NCBI GenBank assembly: GCA_038253945.1
Contig: JBBSGR010000016.1
Location: 1 to 54,393, forward strand
Reading direction: 5' to 3'
Origin: JBBRYW01 sp038253945
GTDB taxonomy: Bacteria; Actinomycetota; Thermoleophilia; Gaiellales; Gaiellaceae
Length of the DNA stretch: 54,393 bases
Shown here: positions 8,674-17,213 of the stretch, in pieces
How the letters are laid out: the number at the start of each line of letters is the position of its first letter
Numbering within the stretch: the first letter of the stretch is position 1
Notes under the pieces: generated by a model
Database searches by the model: none
Told to the model about the DNA's origin: nothing
Seen by the model: the letters and a program-made list of their open reading frames with translations, nothing else
Made by a program: the position numbers and the translations under genes

Positions 8674-8766
8674 CCGTCTGGTTCGCCCCGCACGTCCGTC
8701 TGAATCGACCGGTCGAGCGCAATGGATAGAGATCCGCGCCCCTAGACCGGCGGCAAGCAACGGCGA

Positions 8767-8772
8767 TATAGA
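8767..8772 (+). promoter_or_regulatory. Possible -10 box giving a near-leaderless PBP1A mRNA
   Basis: TATAGA lies 12 nt before the GTG start. Transcription about seven bases downstream would leave a leader of roughly five nucleotides, and no ribosome site precedes the GTG. The upstream TAGACC at 18 bp is a weak -35. Confidence 0.35.
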
Positions 8773-8784
8773 CTCCCCCGCTTC

Positions 8785-11244
8785 GTGCCTCTCCGACGCA
8801 GGAAGGCTGCGACGCGCGTCCCGCGCCGCAGGATTCGAAAGCTCCGCCTCTTCCTTCTCCTGACACTTCTCGGGCTGCTTTCGCTCGCCGCGTTCACCGT
8901 CGGACTCGTGCGGGCGATCGCGAGCGAGATCCCGGCGCTCGATCCCGCGCACCAGCAGAGGATCGAAGTCAACGGCTACGTGTACAGCTCGAACGGACAT
9001 TCCGTCCTCGCCGTCCTGCGCGGCTCGGAGAGCCGGGTCCTCGTCCGTTCGAAGGAGATCGACCCGCGGATGATGCAGGCCATCGTCGCCGTCGAGGACA
9101 AGCGCTACTGGGAGCACCGTGCCGTCGATGTGCGCGGCATCCTCCGTGCGGCGTGGGCCGACGTCAGGGCGAACAACGTCGTGCAGGGCGGCTCGACGAT
9201 CACCCAGCAGTTCATCAAGAACGCCTATGTCTCAAACGACCGCGCGATCGGGCGCAAGCTCCGCGAGGCGGCGCTCGCCTGGCAGCTCGAGCAGCGCTGG
9301 TCGAAGCTCCGGATTCTGACTGCCTACCTGAACACGATCTACTTCGGCAATGGCGCCTACGGCGTCCAGCAGGCTGCCGTCACGTATTTCCACCACGCGG
9401 CTCGGCCCCTCACGCTGGCGGAGGCAGCGCTCCTCGCCGGGATACCGAAGGACCCGTCCCTGTACGACCCGGTCGCAAACCCGGGGGAGGCGCGAGCGCG
9501 ACGCGCCCTCGTGCTGCGGACGATGCTCGACCAGGGGCTCGTCACACGCGAGGCTTTCCGTCGCGCGCGGCGGGCGCCCATGCCTGCTCCGGCCTCAGTG
9601 AGCCTTCCCGACACGCAGCGACCGAACGCAGCTCAGTACTTCGTCAACTACGTCAAGCAGCAGCTCGTCGACCACTACGGCTCCGCGTGCGTCTTCGGCG
9701 GCGGCCTGCGGGTGACGACGAGCGTCGACCTCCGACTGCAGAAGCTCGCCCGCAACTCGATCGCCCGCTGGCTGGGCAATCCGAACGGGCCGGCGGGAGC
9801 ACTCGTCGCCGTCGATCCGCGCGACGGGCGCGTGCTGGCGATGGTCGGAGGGCGCAACTTCCGCCGCAGCCAGTTCAACCTCGCGGTTCAGGGGGAGCGC
9901 CAGCCCGGATCGGCGTTCAAGCCGTTCGTGCTCGCCGAGGCGCTCGAGCGCGGCGTCTCGCCCGTCACGAGGTTCGTATCGAAACCGGTCGTGATCCCGT
10001 TCGACAACAAGCTCTGGTCGGTGCACAACTACGAGGGCGACTATCTTGGCTCGATCGATCTCGAGGCGGCGACGATCCAGTCGGACAACTCCGTCTACGC
10101 CCAGTTGACGAGCGTCGTCGGGCCGGCGGCCGTCGCCGCCACCGCGAAGCGACTCGGCATCACGAGCCCGCTCAAGGGCTACCTGTCGATCGGCCTCGGC
10201 GCCCAGGCTGTGAACCCGCTCGAGATGGCGCGCGCGTTCTCCACGTTTGCGCGCGGCGGCGTTCGCGTCGACGGGTCGCTGCTCGGGAACCACGCGCGTG
10301 CGATCCTCGCCGTCGGAAAGGCGCGAAATGGACACTGCGGCAAGAGCCAGCTGAACCGCCCGGTCGGGCGGCGCGCCGTCAGTCCGCGGACGGCCGCCTA
10401 CGTGAGCGCGATCCTGCAGAAGGTCGTGCGCGAGGGGACCGGAACGAGGGCGGCGCTCGGCGACGGTCGGCCGGTCGCCGGCAAGACGGGGACGACCGAG
10501 AACTATGGCGACGCGTGGTTCGTGGGGTACACGCCGCAGCTCGCGGCTGCCGTGTGGGTGGGCTATCCGAAGCAGCTCCGCCCGATGCTGACGGAGTTCC
10601 ACGGCGACCCGGTCGCTGGCGGGACCTACCCCGCCCTGATCTGGAAGACCTTCATGCAGCTTGCGCTCACCTACAGGAAGGACCCTCCGGAGTCGTTCCC
10701 GACGCCGCCGAGCGAGTACTCGGTGGCCGAGAACGCCGTGTTCCGAGACGGCCGGCTCGAGCGCGACAACGGTGTCTGCCACAACGTCAGGTCGCTCTCG
10801 TTCTTCAGCGGCTCCGGTCCCGAGGCAGTCGCGACGTGCAAGCCCAACGAGGTCGACGTGCCGCAGCTCGTTGGATCGACCTTGCAAGCGGCGACGGCGC
10901 GGCTGCGAGCACAGCCGCTGACACCGAACGTCGTCTCGAAGCCCGCCGCACCGCGCCAGCGGGTTGGTGTCGTGCTACGGCAGTTCCCTCGAGGCGGCAC
11001 GCTGTCGTCGTTCGACCAGGTGACCCTCGTCGTCGGCAAGCCGCTCTACGGGGTCGTTCCGAAGGTGGTCGGCATGTCGCTGCCGCGTGCCCGGCGCCGG
11101 CTCGAGCGCGTGCAGCTCGATCCACGCGTCGTCCCGTCGCCGACCGGCCGGCCCGGGCGCGTGCTCTTCCAGCAGCCGAAAGGCGGGGTTGCCGCCGCGC
11201 CTGGAATGGACGTCAAGATCGTCGTGGCCGGAGTGGGCGGCTGA
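8785..11244 (+). CDS. Bifunctional class A penicillin-binding protein with PASTA domains
   Basis: 819 residues. After a basic N-terminus and one membrane span (about 21-45) comes a GT51 transglycosylase domain with the catalytic glutamate in EDKRYWEH (E104) and QGGSTITQQ (134-142). The transpeptidase domain has SAFK (S376, K379), SDN (433-435) and KTGT (567-570). Two C-terminal PASTA repeats (about 692-819) bind peptidoglycan or muropeptides. It polymerises and cross-links peptidoglycan outside the membrane. The GTG start is the only one that keeps the membrane span. Its 3' end overlaps the convergent glycosylase gene by 32 bp. Confidence 0.95.
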   Translation: MPLRRRKAATRVPRRRIRKLRLFLLLTLLGLLSLAAFTVGLVRAIASEIPALDPAHQQRIEVNGYVYSSNGHSVLAVLRGSESRVLVRSKEIDPRMMQAIVAVEDKRYWEHRAVDVRGILRAAWADVRANNVVQGGSTITQQFIKNAYVSNDRAIGRKLREAALAWQLEQRWSKLRILTAYLNTIYFGNGAYGVQQAAVTYFHHAARPLTLAEAALLAGIPKDPSLYDPVANPGEARARRALVLRTMLDQGLVTREAFRRARRAPMPAPASVSLPDTQRPNAAQYFVNYVKQQLVDHYGSACVFGGGLRVTTSVDLRLQKLARNSIARWLGNPNGPAGALVAVDPRDGRVLAMVGGRNFRRSQFNLAVQGERQPGSAFKPFVLAEALERGVSPVTRFVSKPVVIPFDNKLWSVHNYEGDYLGSIDLEAATIQSDNSVYAQLTSVVGPAAVAATAKRLGITSPLKGYLSIGLGAQAVNPLEMARAFSTFARGGVRVDGSLLGNHARAILAVGKARNGHCGKSQLNRPVGRRAVSPRTAAYVSAILQKVVREGTGTRAALGDGRPVAGKTGTTENYGDAWFVGYTPQLAAAVWVGYPKQLRPMLTEFHGDPVAGGTYPALIWKTFMQLALTYRKDPPESFPTPPSEYSVAENAVFRDGRLERDNGVCHNVRSLSFFSGSGPEAVATCKPNEVDVPQLVGSTLQAATARLRAQPLTPNVVSKPAAPRQRVGVVLRQFPRGGTLSSFDQVTLVVGKPLYGVVPKVVGMSLPRARRRLERVQLDPRVVPSPTGRPGRVLFQQPKGGVAAAPGMDVKIVVAGVGG

Positions 11245-11791
11245 GAAAGCGGGAGTCCGACCTGCCGTAGCGCCACGGCAGCTCTGCCGCCAGCCTGATG
11301 CCGATTCGCGGCGCGGCTGTGACGTCCACCCTCTCGGGGTGGTGCACGAGCCGGAACGGCGGTTCGTCGAGCGGGCGGCCGTCGTGCTCGCTTGTGATAC
11401 CGAGCGCCTGACAGAGACGGCCGGGCCCCGAGCAGAGGAGGCGCGCCTCCCCGACGCCGCGGCGTGCCCGCATCTGCCCCAGCCCAGCCGTCGGCTCCAG
11501 CGCGCGAATCAGAACTGCGCTGGCGATTCCCTCCTCCTCGCAGACGAGGTTGAGGCACCAGTGGATTCCGTAGGAGCGGTAGACGTACGCGTGACCGGCG
11601 GGCCCGAACATCGACGCGTTCCGCGCTGTCCGTCCGCGGTAGCCGTGACTTGCCTGGTCCTGATCATCGTAGGCCTCGACCTCGACGATCGTTCCCCCCA
11701 CGCCGTCCACGAGGAGCGTCGCACCGACGAGCTCGGGCGCGACCTGGTGCACGCTCCGCGCGAAGAAGCTTCGACCGAGCCGCTCAGGCAT
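11213..11791 (-). CDS. 3-methyladenine (alkyladenine) DNA glycosylase, AAG/MPG family
   Basis: 192 residues from ATG (MPERLGRS). Family signatures are VEVEAYDDQDQASHGYRGRTARN compressed around the catalytic glutamate (VEVEAY, about 35-40), AYVYRSYGIHWCLN and AVLIRALEP. It excises alkylated purines in base-excision repair. The start overlaps the end of the MFS gene by 8 bp, so it is probably cotranscribed with it. The C-terminus runs 32 bp into the convergent PBP1A gene, an unusual but clean tail-to-tail overlap. Confidence 0.9.
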   Translation of the reverse strand: MPERLGRSFFARSVHQVAPELVGATLLVDGVGGTIVEVEAYDDQDQASHGYRGRTARNASMFGPAGHAYVYRSYGIHWCLNLVCEEEGIASAVLIRALEPTAGLGQMRARRGVGEARLLCSGPGRLCQALGITSEHDGRPLDEPPFRLVHHPERVDVTAAPRIGIRLAAELPWRYGRSDSRFLSRPLRPRRS

Positions 11792-13085
11792 GCGGGCTCT
11801 GTGAGTCGTAGCGCAGGAGGGCCGGCAGCGCCAGGGCGGTCGCGAAGGTTCCGACGACGCAGGCGAGGCCACCCGAGACCACCGAGAAACGGAGGCTCGT
11901 GAGCGTGGCGACGACCCCGGCCTCGACGTTCCCGAGCGCCGGTGCGCTCGCGACCTGCGCGAGCTCGATCCCCGACAGGCGTCCGCGCATGGCGTCCGGC
12001 GTGGCGGTGAGCAGGATGGTCGAGCGGAGAACGGCGCTCACGTAGTCGGCTGCACCGGCGACCGCCAGCATCGCAAGCCCGAGGGGAAGCGCGTTCGCGA
12101 ACCCGAAGCAGGTGATCGCCACCCCCCACATGCCGGCCGCGACAAAGACCCCGAGCCCCTGGCGCCGGACGTGACTCACCCAACCCGAGAGAAGCGACGC
12201 CACCAGCGCGCCGCCGTACGGGGCTGCGTAGAGAAGGCCGAGCGACGTCGCCCCTCCACCGAGTTTCTCTGCGAAGGCGGGAAAGAGGGCGCTCGGCATG
12301 CCGAAGAGCATCGCGTTCGTGTCGACCACGAAGATGCCGAGGAGCACCGGCTTCGCTCGCACGTAGCGCAGACCGTCTGCAATCGCGCGGAGGCTCGCCC
12401 GCTCGGCGTCGTGCGAGGGCAGAATCGGCGGCAGCAGCCAGATCGCCACGAGCGACGCGGCGAAGGTGCCGAGATCGACGGCGTACGCGCCCTCGAGGCC
12501 GATCGCGGCGATCAGCACGCCTCCGGCCGCCGGCCCCGCGATCCGAGCGAGATTCGAGACCGCGTCCTCGACCGCGATCGCAGCCGTCAACTGCCTCTCG
12601 GGGACGAGCCTCGGCGTGAGGGCATTTCGCGCCGGCCGCTGGAAGCCGTACGCCGCCGTCCCAGCGACCTCCGCGGCGAACAGGGCGGCGACGCTCGGGT
12701 CCGGCAGCAGCGCGTTGGCGAGCAGCCCGACCGTGACGAGCCCGAGCACGACGTCCGAGAAGAGCAGCAGCCGGCGCTTGTCGACGGAGTCGGCCACCGC
12801 TCCTCCGTAGAGCGGAACCGTGAGCAGCGGCACGAGGCCCGCCAGGGCGAGCAGCCCGACGGTGAGCGTCGAGTGGGTCAGCGCGTAGACCTGGAACGGA
12901 ATCGCAACGGTCGTGATCTGGCTGCCGATCGCCGAGATGCCGGTGCCGAACCACAGGCGGCGGAAAGGCCTCGAGATCCTGAGCGGAGTGATGTCGACCG
13001 CCATCCGGGAGAGCAGGCCGAGGCGGCCGGGCCTCTCCGTCTCGCCGGCTGGATCCTCGCTCGGGCCGCGCCGCTCGTCCGCCAC
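11784..13085 (-). CDS. MFS transporter, EntS-like exporter
   Basis: 433 residues with about 12 membrane segments, beginning FRRLWFGTGISAIGSQITTVAIPFQVYALT, the start typical of the EntS/DHA3-type MFS branch (enterobactin or drug exporters). The loop motif GGAVADSVDKRRLL corresponds to MFS motif A. Substrate is unknown. It lies upstream of and overlaps the alkyladenine glycosylase gene. Export of a small molecule by proton antiport is inferred from family. Confidence 0.83.
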   Translation of the reverse strand: MADERRGPSEDPAGETERPGRLGLLSRMAVDITPLRISRPFRRLWFGTGISAIGSQITTVAIPFQVYALTHSTLTVGLLALAGLVPLLTVPLYGGAVADSVDKRRLLLFSDVVLGLVTVGLLANALLPDPSVAALFAAEVAGTAAYGFQRPARNALTPRLVPERQLTAAIAVEDAVSNLARIAGPAAGGVLIAAIGLEGAYAVDLGTFAASLVAIWLLPPILPSHDAERASLRAIADGLRYVRAKPVLLGIFVVDTNAMLFGMPSALFPAFAEKLGGGATSLGLLYAAPYGGALVASLLSGWVSHVRRQGLGVFVAAGMWGVAITCFGFANALPLGLAMLAVAGAADYVSAVLRSTILLTATPDAMRGRLSGIELAQVASAPALGNVEAGVVATLTSLRFSVVSGGLACVVGTFATALALPALLRYDSQSPHA

Positions 13086-13100
13086 GGCGGCGGACGCTAT

Positions 13101-13439
13101 CTAGAAGAGCTGCTCGGGCTCCGCGGGCCGCGCAGTTCGCTCCAGCAAACGCCGCGCGCGGCGGCCGAGGTCGCCGAGATCGACGCGGCCGTCCTCGGCC
13201 GCGGCGGCGAGCCGCTCCGCCAGGTCGAGCGCCTCCTCGACGAGCGGCGACGCGGCAGCGGCGTCCTGGCCCATCTCGTGGAGGATCGTCCGCTCGGTTC
13301 GCGACGCGACGATCGGATCCGGCACGCCTTCGACCCAGACGCGGGTGCGTCGCCCTCCGCCACGCTCGTCGCCGACGAGTGGGTCGAGCGCGTAGATCCG
13401 GTCGGCTCGCGCGTACTTGCCGAACCCGAGGAAGACCAT
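13101..13439 (-). CDS. RemA/DUF370-like regulator with C-terminal extension
   Basis: 112 residues from the ATG giving MVFLGFGKYARADRIYALDP. This matches the start of the DUF370/RemA family (short proteins with a conserved GFG...A.RI.A opening), where RemA is a DNA-binding matrix-gene activator in Bacillus. The segment ending in PIVASRTERTILHEM fits the family core. A helical extension of about 50 residues follows that the small family lacks. The role as regulator is inferred from homology only. It sits between the MFS and hydrolase genes on the same strand. Confidence 0.6.
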   Translation of the reverse strand: MVFLGFGKYARADRIYALDPLVGDERGGGRRTRVWVEGVPDPIVASRTERTILHEMGQDAAAASPLVEEALDLAERLAAAAEDGRVDLGDLGRRARRLLERTARPAEPEQLF

Positions 13440-13486
13440 GCGCGTGCCGGAAGCCACGGATGGATTATGACCGGCGCGCGCTCGCC

Positions 13487-14356
13487 TCAGCCGCCGTTGT
13501 CCGAGGCGAGCCAGCGGAACGCGAGCTCCCACTGGTCGAACAGGAGGTGGCCTGCTCCTGGGACGAGCTCGAACGAGGCGCGGGGCACGCGGGCGGCAAG
13601 GTACTCGCCATGGCTGCGCGGGACAAGAACGTCGAGCTCCCCCTGCCAGAGCCGCACCTCGACCGCGACCTCCGACGGCGAGAATCCCCAGGGCCGGACG
13701 AATGCGAGGTTGTCCTCGATCCAGCCCTCCGAGCCCTGGCGGACCGCCTCACCGGTCGAGCTTCGCAGAATCGCTCGGACGTTCTCCTGGCGGAGGAGCG
13801 CCTGGTCGGGCTCCGGCAGCTCGTGCGCGATCGCGTCGAACGCCCGCATCGGGTCGTCGCCCATCGCCTCGACGTACCTCTCGAGCACCGGCGCGAGCGC
13901 CTCCCTCCCCTGCCGCGCCGCCTCGAACTCCTCGATGTTGCCCGGCGACATGCCCGCGAGGGCGTCGAACTCGGGATCGTCGATCGGGGCCGCCCCTACG
14001 AGGATTGCGACACGCGACACGCGCTCGCCGAGGAGCGCGCCGCACGCGAGCGCGTGCGGCCCGCCGCCCGACACGCCGAAGACGCCGAACCGAGCGAGCG
14101 AGAGCTCGTCTGCGAGCGCGGCGACGTCCGCAGCGCCCGCCGCGACGTCCCGGCCCGGAAGGGACGTCGAGCCGCCGTAACCGGGTCGGTCGTACGCGAT
14201 CACGCGAACGCCCGCTCGCTCGTAGACGCCGCGGTCGTGGTGCCTGCTCAGCCGGCTGCTCGGCGTCCCCGGGCAGTAGACCACGGGCTGCGCATCTGGC
14301 TCGCCGGTCTCCTCGTAGGCGATCGTCCGGCCGCCGGGTCCGCGGAACGACGTCAA
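13487..14356 (-). CDS. Alpha/beta hydrolase
   Basis: 289 residues. The fold is shown by the oxyanion-region segment VVYCPGTPSSRLSR, the nucleophile elbow GVSGGG (Ser of G-x-S-x-G, about residue 98), an acid near QGELDVLVP and the terminal histidine in GAGHLLFDQ. The best start is TTG, overlapping the TGA of the aminotransferase gene (TTGA), so the two are coupled. The substrate is not evident; many such genes in Actinobacteria are annotated as esterases or epoxide hydrolases without proof. Confidence 0.85.
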   Translation of the reverse strand: MTSFRGPGGRTIAYEETGEPDAQPVVYCPGTPSSRLSRHHDRGVYERAGVRVIAYDRPGYGGSTSLPGRDVAAGAADVAALADELSLARFGVFGVSGGGPHALACGALLGERVSRVAILVGAAPIDDPEFDALAGMSPGNIEEFEAARQGREALAPVLERYVEAMGDDPMRAFDAIAHELPEPDQALLRQENVRAILRSSTGEAVRQGSEGWIEDNLAFVRPWGFSPSEVAVEVRLWQGELDVLVPRSHGEYLAARVPRASFELVPGAGHLLFDQWELAFRWLASDNGG

Positions 14357-15480
14357 CGCCGCTGCAGAGCAGCGTTGAGCGCACCGGCCACCCGCTCCTG
14401 ATCCTCCGCGTCGAGCTGCGGGAAGAAGGGCAGCGCGAGCGTGCGTGCGCTTGCGTCCTCGGCCACCGGGAACATCCCTTCGCGGAACCCGTAGCGCTCG
14501 CGCATGTAACTCTGGAGATGGATGCACGGCATGTACGGGCGGCTCTGGATTCCCTCGTCCTCGAGCTCGGCGATCAGGCGGGCACGGTCGGTTCCGCGGT
14601 CGAGCTTGACGACGTAGACGAACCAGGAGCGGCGGTGATCGGCGTCGCCGGCGGAAGGCGCCTCGACTCCGTCGACACCGGCGAGCAGCTCGCCGTAGCG
14701 GGCGGCGACCTGTGAGCGCAGCTCGAGCAGGAGCGGGAGCTTCTCGAGCTGGGCGATACCGACGGCGGCCGAAAGGTCGTCGATGCGGTAGTTCCAGCCG
14801 AGACGCGAATGATCGAGCCAGCCGTCCGTGTCGGCGCGCCCCTGGTTTCGGAGGCTGCGGAGCAGGCTCGCCTGCTCCTCCGAGTCGGTGACGACCACTC
14901 CACCCTCCCCCGTCGTCATCTGCTTGTTCGGATAGAAGGCGAACACGGCGAAGTGTCCGTGCGAGCCGAGCGGGCGCCCCTTGTACTCGGCGCCCAGCGC
15001 CTGGCACGAATCCTCGACCAGCGCGAGGCCGTGCCGCTGTGCAACGCCGCGCAGCTCGTCGACCGCGCACGGAAGGCCGTAGATGTCGACCGGGACGAGC
15101 GCCTTGGTCCGCTCGGTAATCGCCTCCTCGACCGCTTGCGGATCGACGTTCAGCGTCACCGGATCGATGTCGGCGAAGACCGGCGTCGCGCCCTCGTAGA
15201 TCGCGCAGTTCGCAGACGCGACGAACGAGTACGGCGACGTGATCACCTCGTCCCCCGGCCCGACGCCAGACAGGCGAACAGCAAGGTGGAGGCCGGCGGT
15301 ACCGCTCGACACGGCGGCTGCATGGCGAGCGTCGACTCGCTCGGCGAAGGACTCCTCGAAGCGCTCGATCGCCGGCCCGAGCGAGAGGAACCCGGACCGG
15401 AGCACTTGGAGTACGAGCTCCTCCTCCCGCTCGCCCAGGTACGGCCGTGAGAGCGGTATCCGCCGGGTGGCCGCCTTCAC
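14353..15480 (-). CDS. DegT/DnrJ/EryC1/StrS-family sugar aminotransferase
   Basis: About 375 residues from the GTG giving VKAATRRIPLSRPYLG. The PLP lysine lies in FYPNKQMTTGEGG, with the family's SSGTAGLHLA, EDSCQALGAEYKG and GWNYRIDDLSAAVG. These enzymes transaminate nucleotide-linked keto-sugars for cell-surface glycans or antibiotics. Start choice is open: an ATG at 15528 would add 16 residues, whereas the still longer ATG at 15573 lies inside a hairpin region and was rejected. It is coupled to the alpha/beta hydrolase. No sugar-nucleotide biosynthesis genes are near. Confidence 0.88.
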   Translation of the reverse strand: MKAATRRIPLSRPYLGEREEELVLQVLRSGFLSLGPAIERFEESFAERVDARHAAAVSSGTAGLHLAVRLSGVGPGDEVITSPYSFVASANCAIYEGATPVFADIDPVTLNVDPQAVEEAITERTKALVPVDIYGLPCAVDELRGVAQRHGLALVEDSCQALGAEYKGRPLGSHGHFAVFAFYPNKQMTTGEGGVVVTDSEEQASLLRSLRNQGRADTDGWLDHSRLGWNYRIDDLSAAVGIAQLEKLPLLLELRSQVAARYGELLAGVDGVEAPSAGDADHRRSWFVYVVKLDRGTDRARLIAELEDEGIQSRPYMPCIHLQSYMRERYGFREGMFPVAEDASARTLALPFFPQLDAEDQERVAGALNAALQRR

Positions 15481-15540
15481 GTGGGGCCTAGGAGCGCGGG
15501 TCTTGATCCGGTCCGCTCGACCGGTCATTTCAGACGGAAC

Positions 15541-15586
15541 GCGGGCGGAGCCCGCATCTCCTGAGGTCGGCACCGCAAGCGGTGCC
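15541..15586. repeat. Two adjacent intergenic hairpins
   Basis: GCGGGC-GGA-GCCCGC (15541-15555) and GGCACCGC-AA-GCGGTGCC (15569-15586), both perfect, lie between the IlvE and DegT genes. The second touches the IlvE stop codon. They may terminate or attenuate the ilvE transcript; the CCGC-AA-GCGG core matches the 8584 hairpin. Confidence 0.6.
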
Positions 15587-16512
15587 TAGGCGGGCGCGCG
15601 GGCCGGCACGTACTCGAGCCAGTGCGCCCAACGCTCGCTGCCGCCGCGGACGGTGTCGAGATAGGCCTGCTGCAGCTTCGTCGTCACCGGGCCCGGCGGA
15701 CCGACCTCGTGATCGTCGACCGAGCGAATCGGCGTGACCTCCGCTGCCGTCCCGGTCATGAAGACCTCGTCGGCCAGGTACAGGTCGGAGCGAATCAGAT
15801 TGCGTTCCTCGACCGTGTAGCCGAGGTCCTGGGCGATCTGGATCAGCGTCTCCCGCGTGATCCCCGGCAGGATGGACGTCGAGAGCGGCGGTGTCGCCAG
15901 CACGTCTCCGTGGACGGCGAAGACGTTCTCGCCCGAGCCATCGGCCACGAAGCCGTCGTCGGTAAGGAGGATCGCCTCGTCGTAGCCGGCGCGGTTCGCC
16001 TCCGTGACAGCCAGCATCGAGTTGAGATACACGCCGGTCGCCTTCGAGGCGTGGGGAATCGTGTTCGGCCCAATCCGCTTCCACGAGGAGATCTTGACCC
16101 GGATGCCGTTCTTCAGCCCTTCCTCGCCGAGGTATGCGCCCCACGGCCAGCTCATGATCACGACTTCGACCGGGTTGCCGGCGGTCGAGACGCCCAGCTC
16201 CCCGTAGCCGTAGAACGCAAGGGGCCGGAGATAGCACTCGGGCAGGTTGTTCACGCCGATCAACTCGTTGCACGCAGTCCGGAGCTCGTCGATCCCGTAC
16301 GGAAGGTCCATGTGGAGCAGCTTCGCCGAGTTGTGAAGGCGCGTGAGGTGGTCTGTCAGCCGGAAAACGGCCGGCCCCCTCGGCGTCTCGTAGCAGCGGA
16401 TCCCCTCGAAGACGCCCGTCCCGTAGTGCAGACCGTGCGTGCCGACGTGGATCTTGGCATCCGCCCAGTCCACGAGCTCGCCGTTCATCCAGATCTTCTC
16501 CGTCTCGCGCAT
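15586..16512 (-). CDS. ilvE: Branched-chain amino acid aminotransferase
   Basis: 308 residues, full length for the class IV aminotransferase family. It has WMNGELVDWADAKIHVGTHGLHYGTGVFEGIRCYE condensed from its ordered motifs, the PLP lysine in the ASKATGVYLNSMLA region, and the phosphate-binding GSGENVFAV and LPGITRETLI. It transfers the amino group between glutamate and branched-chain keto acids, the last step of Leu/Ile/Val synthesis. It stands alone, preceded by 50 bp of intergenic sequence and followed by hairpins. Confidence 0.95.
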   Translation of the reverse strand: MRETEKIWMNGELVDWADAKIHVGTHGLHYGTGVFEGIRCYETPRGPAVFRLTDHLTRLHNSAKLLHMDLPYGIDELRTACNELIGVNNLPECYLRPLAFYGYGELGVSTAGNPVEVVIMSWPWGAYLGEEGLKNGIRVKISSWKRIGPNTIPHASKATGVYLNSMLAVTEANRAGYDEAILLTDDGFVADGSGENVFAVHGDVLATPPLSTSILPGITRETLIQIAQDLGYTVEERNLIRSDLYLADEVFMTGTAAEVTPIRSVDDHEVGPPGPVTTKLQQAYLDTVRGGSERWAHWLEYVPARAPA

Positions 16513-16562
16513 GCGCCTCCTCTCGCTCGACCGGAGGATACAAGGTCGGCCCCGTCAGGGGC

Positions 16563-17042
16563 TCAGGCGGTCAGATCTGCACGCTCGGCGCGGGCGAGCC
16601 GGACGAGCTCGTCCGGCGCGATCGAGGCGAGGTGGTTGAGCGAGCCGGCACCGATCCAAACAACCTCTTGTCGGAGGATCGAGCTGTCGACCAGCACTCG
16701 GTCGACAGCTCGCAGCGCGATCGGAGCCACCGCCCCGGGTGCGAAGCCGGTGGACCTGAGGACGAGGTCGGCTGAAGCGACGCGAGCCTCCCCGCAACCC
16801 GCAGCCTTAGCCACCTTGCGGGGGTCGGCCCGCCGATCGCCCGGTACCAGCGCGAGGACGACCGGCCCTTCGCACTCGAACACCAGCGACTTGACGATCT
16901 GCGCAAGGTCGCAGCCGACGGCCCGCGCGGCATCCTCCGCCGTCGGGGTGCCCTCGGAGAACTCCTCGAGACGAGCTTCCGCTCCGGCGGCTCGCAGGAA
17001 CGAGGCGACTCGCTCGACGGCGTCTGGCCAGCGGTGCGCCAT
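16563..17042 (-). CDS. YbaK/EbsC-family aminoacyl-tRNA deacylase
   Basis: 159 residues from the ATG (MAHRWPDAVERV). Family features are the GTPTAEDAARAVGC segment, the conserved lysine in IVKSLVFE (about 52-59) and STGFAPGAVAPIAL. YbaK/ProX proteins hydrolyse misacylated Cys- or Ala-tRNA-Pro in trans. The upstream in-frame extension has no ribosome site and was excluded. It is monocistronic on the minus strand. Confidence 0.85.
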   Translation of the reverse strand: MAHRWPDAVERVASFLRAAGAEARLEEFSEGTPTAEDAARAVGCDLAQIVKSLVFECEGPVVLALVPGDRRADPRKVAKAAGCGEARVASADLVLRSTGFAPGAVAPIALRAVDRVLVDSSILRQEVVWIGAGSLNHLASIAPDELVRLARAERADLTA

Positions 17043-17213
17043 GGGGCGCGAGCCTAGACGATCGACTCTGTGAGCTCGGGAGACCGCGGGCGCCCTGGCT
17101 ATCATCGGTAGCGGGAATGAGCGCTCGATGAGCACCCTACGGGTCTGGGATCGCCGGAGTGACGCTTGCGGTCGTCAGTCGCTCGCCCCGCATGAGCCTC
17201 AAGAGGTTGCCCC

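Noticed and set aside
9153..11270. 705-codon plus-strand ORF overlapping PBP1A in another frame
   Set aside because: PBP1A has all catalytic motifs in its own frame; this reading is Arg/Ala-rich with none.
12171..14180. 669-codon plus-strand ORF opposite the MFS, RemA-like and hydrolase genes
   Set aside because: Runs across several real minus genes and their junctions; shadow of GC-rich codon usage.
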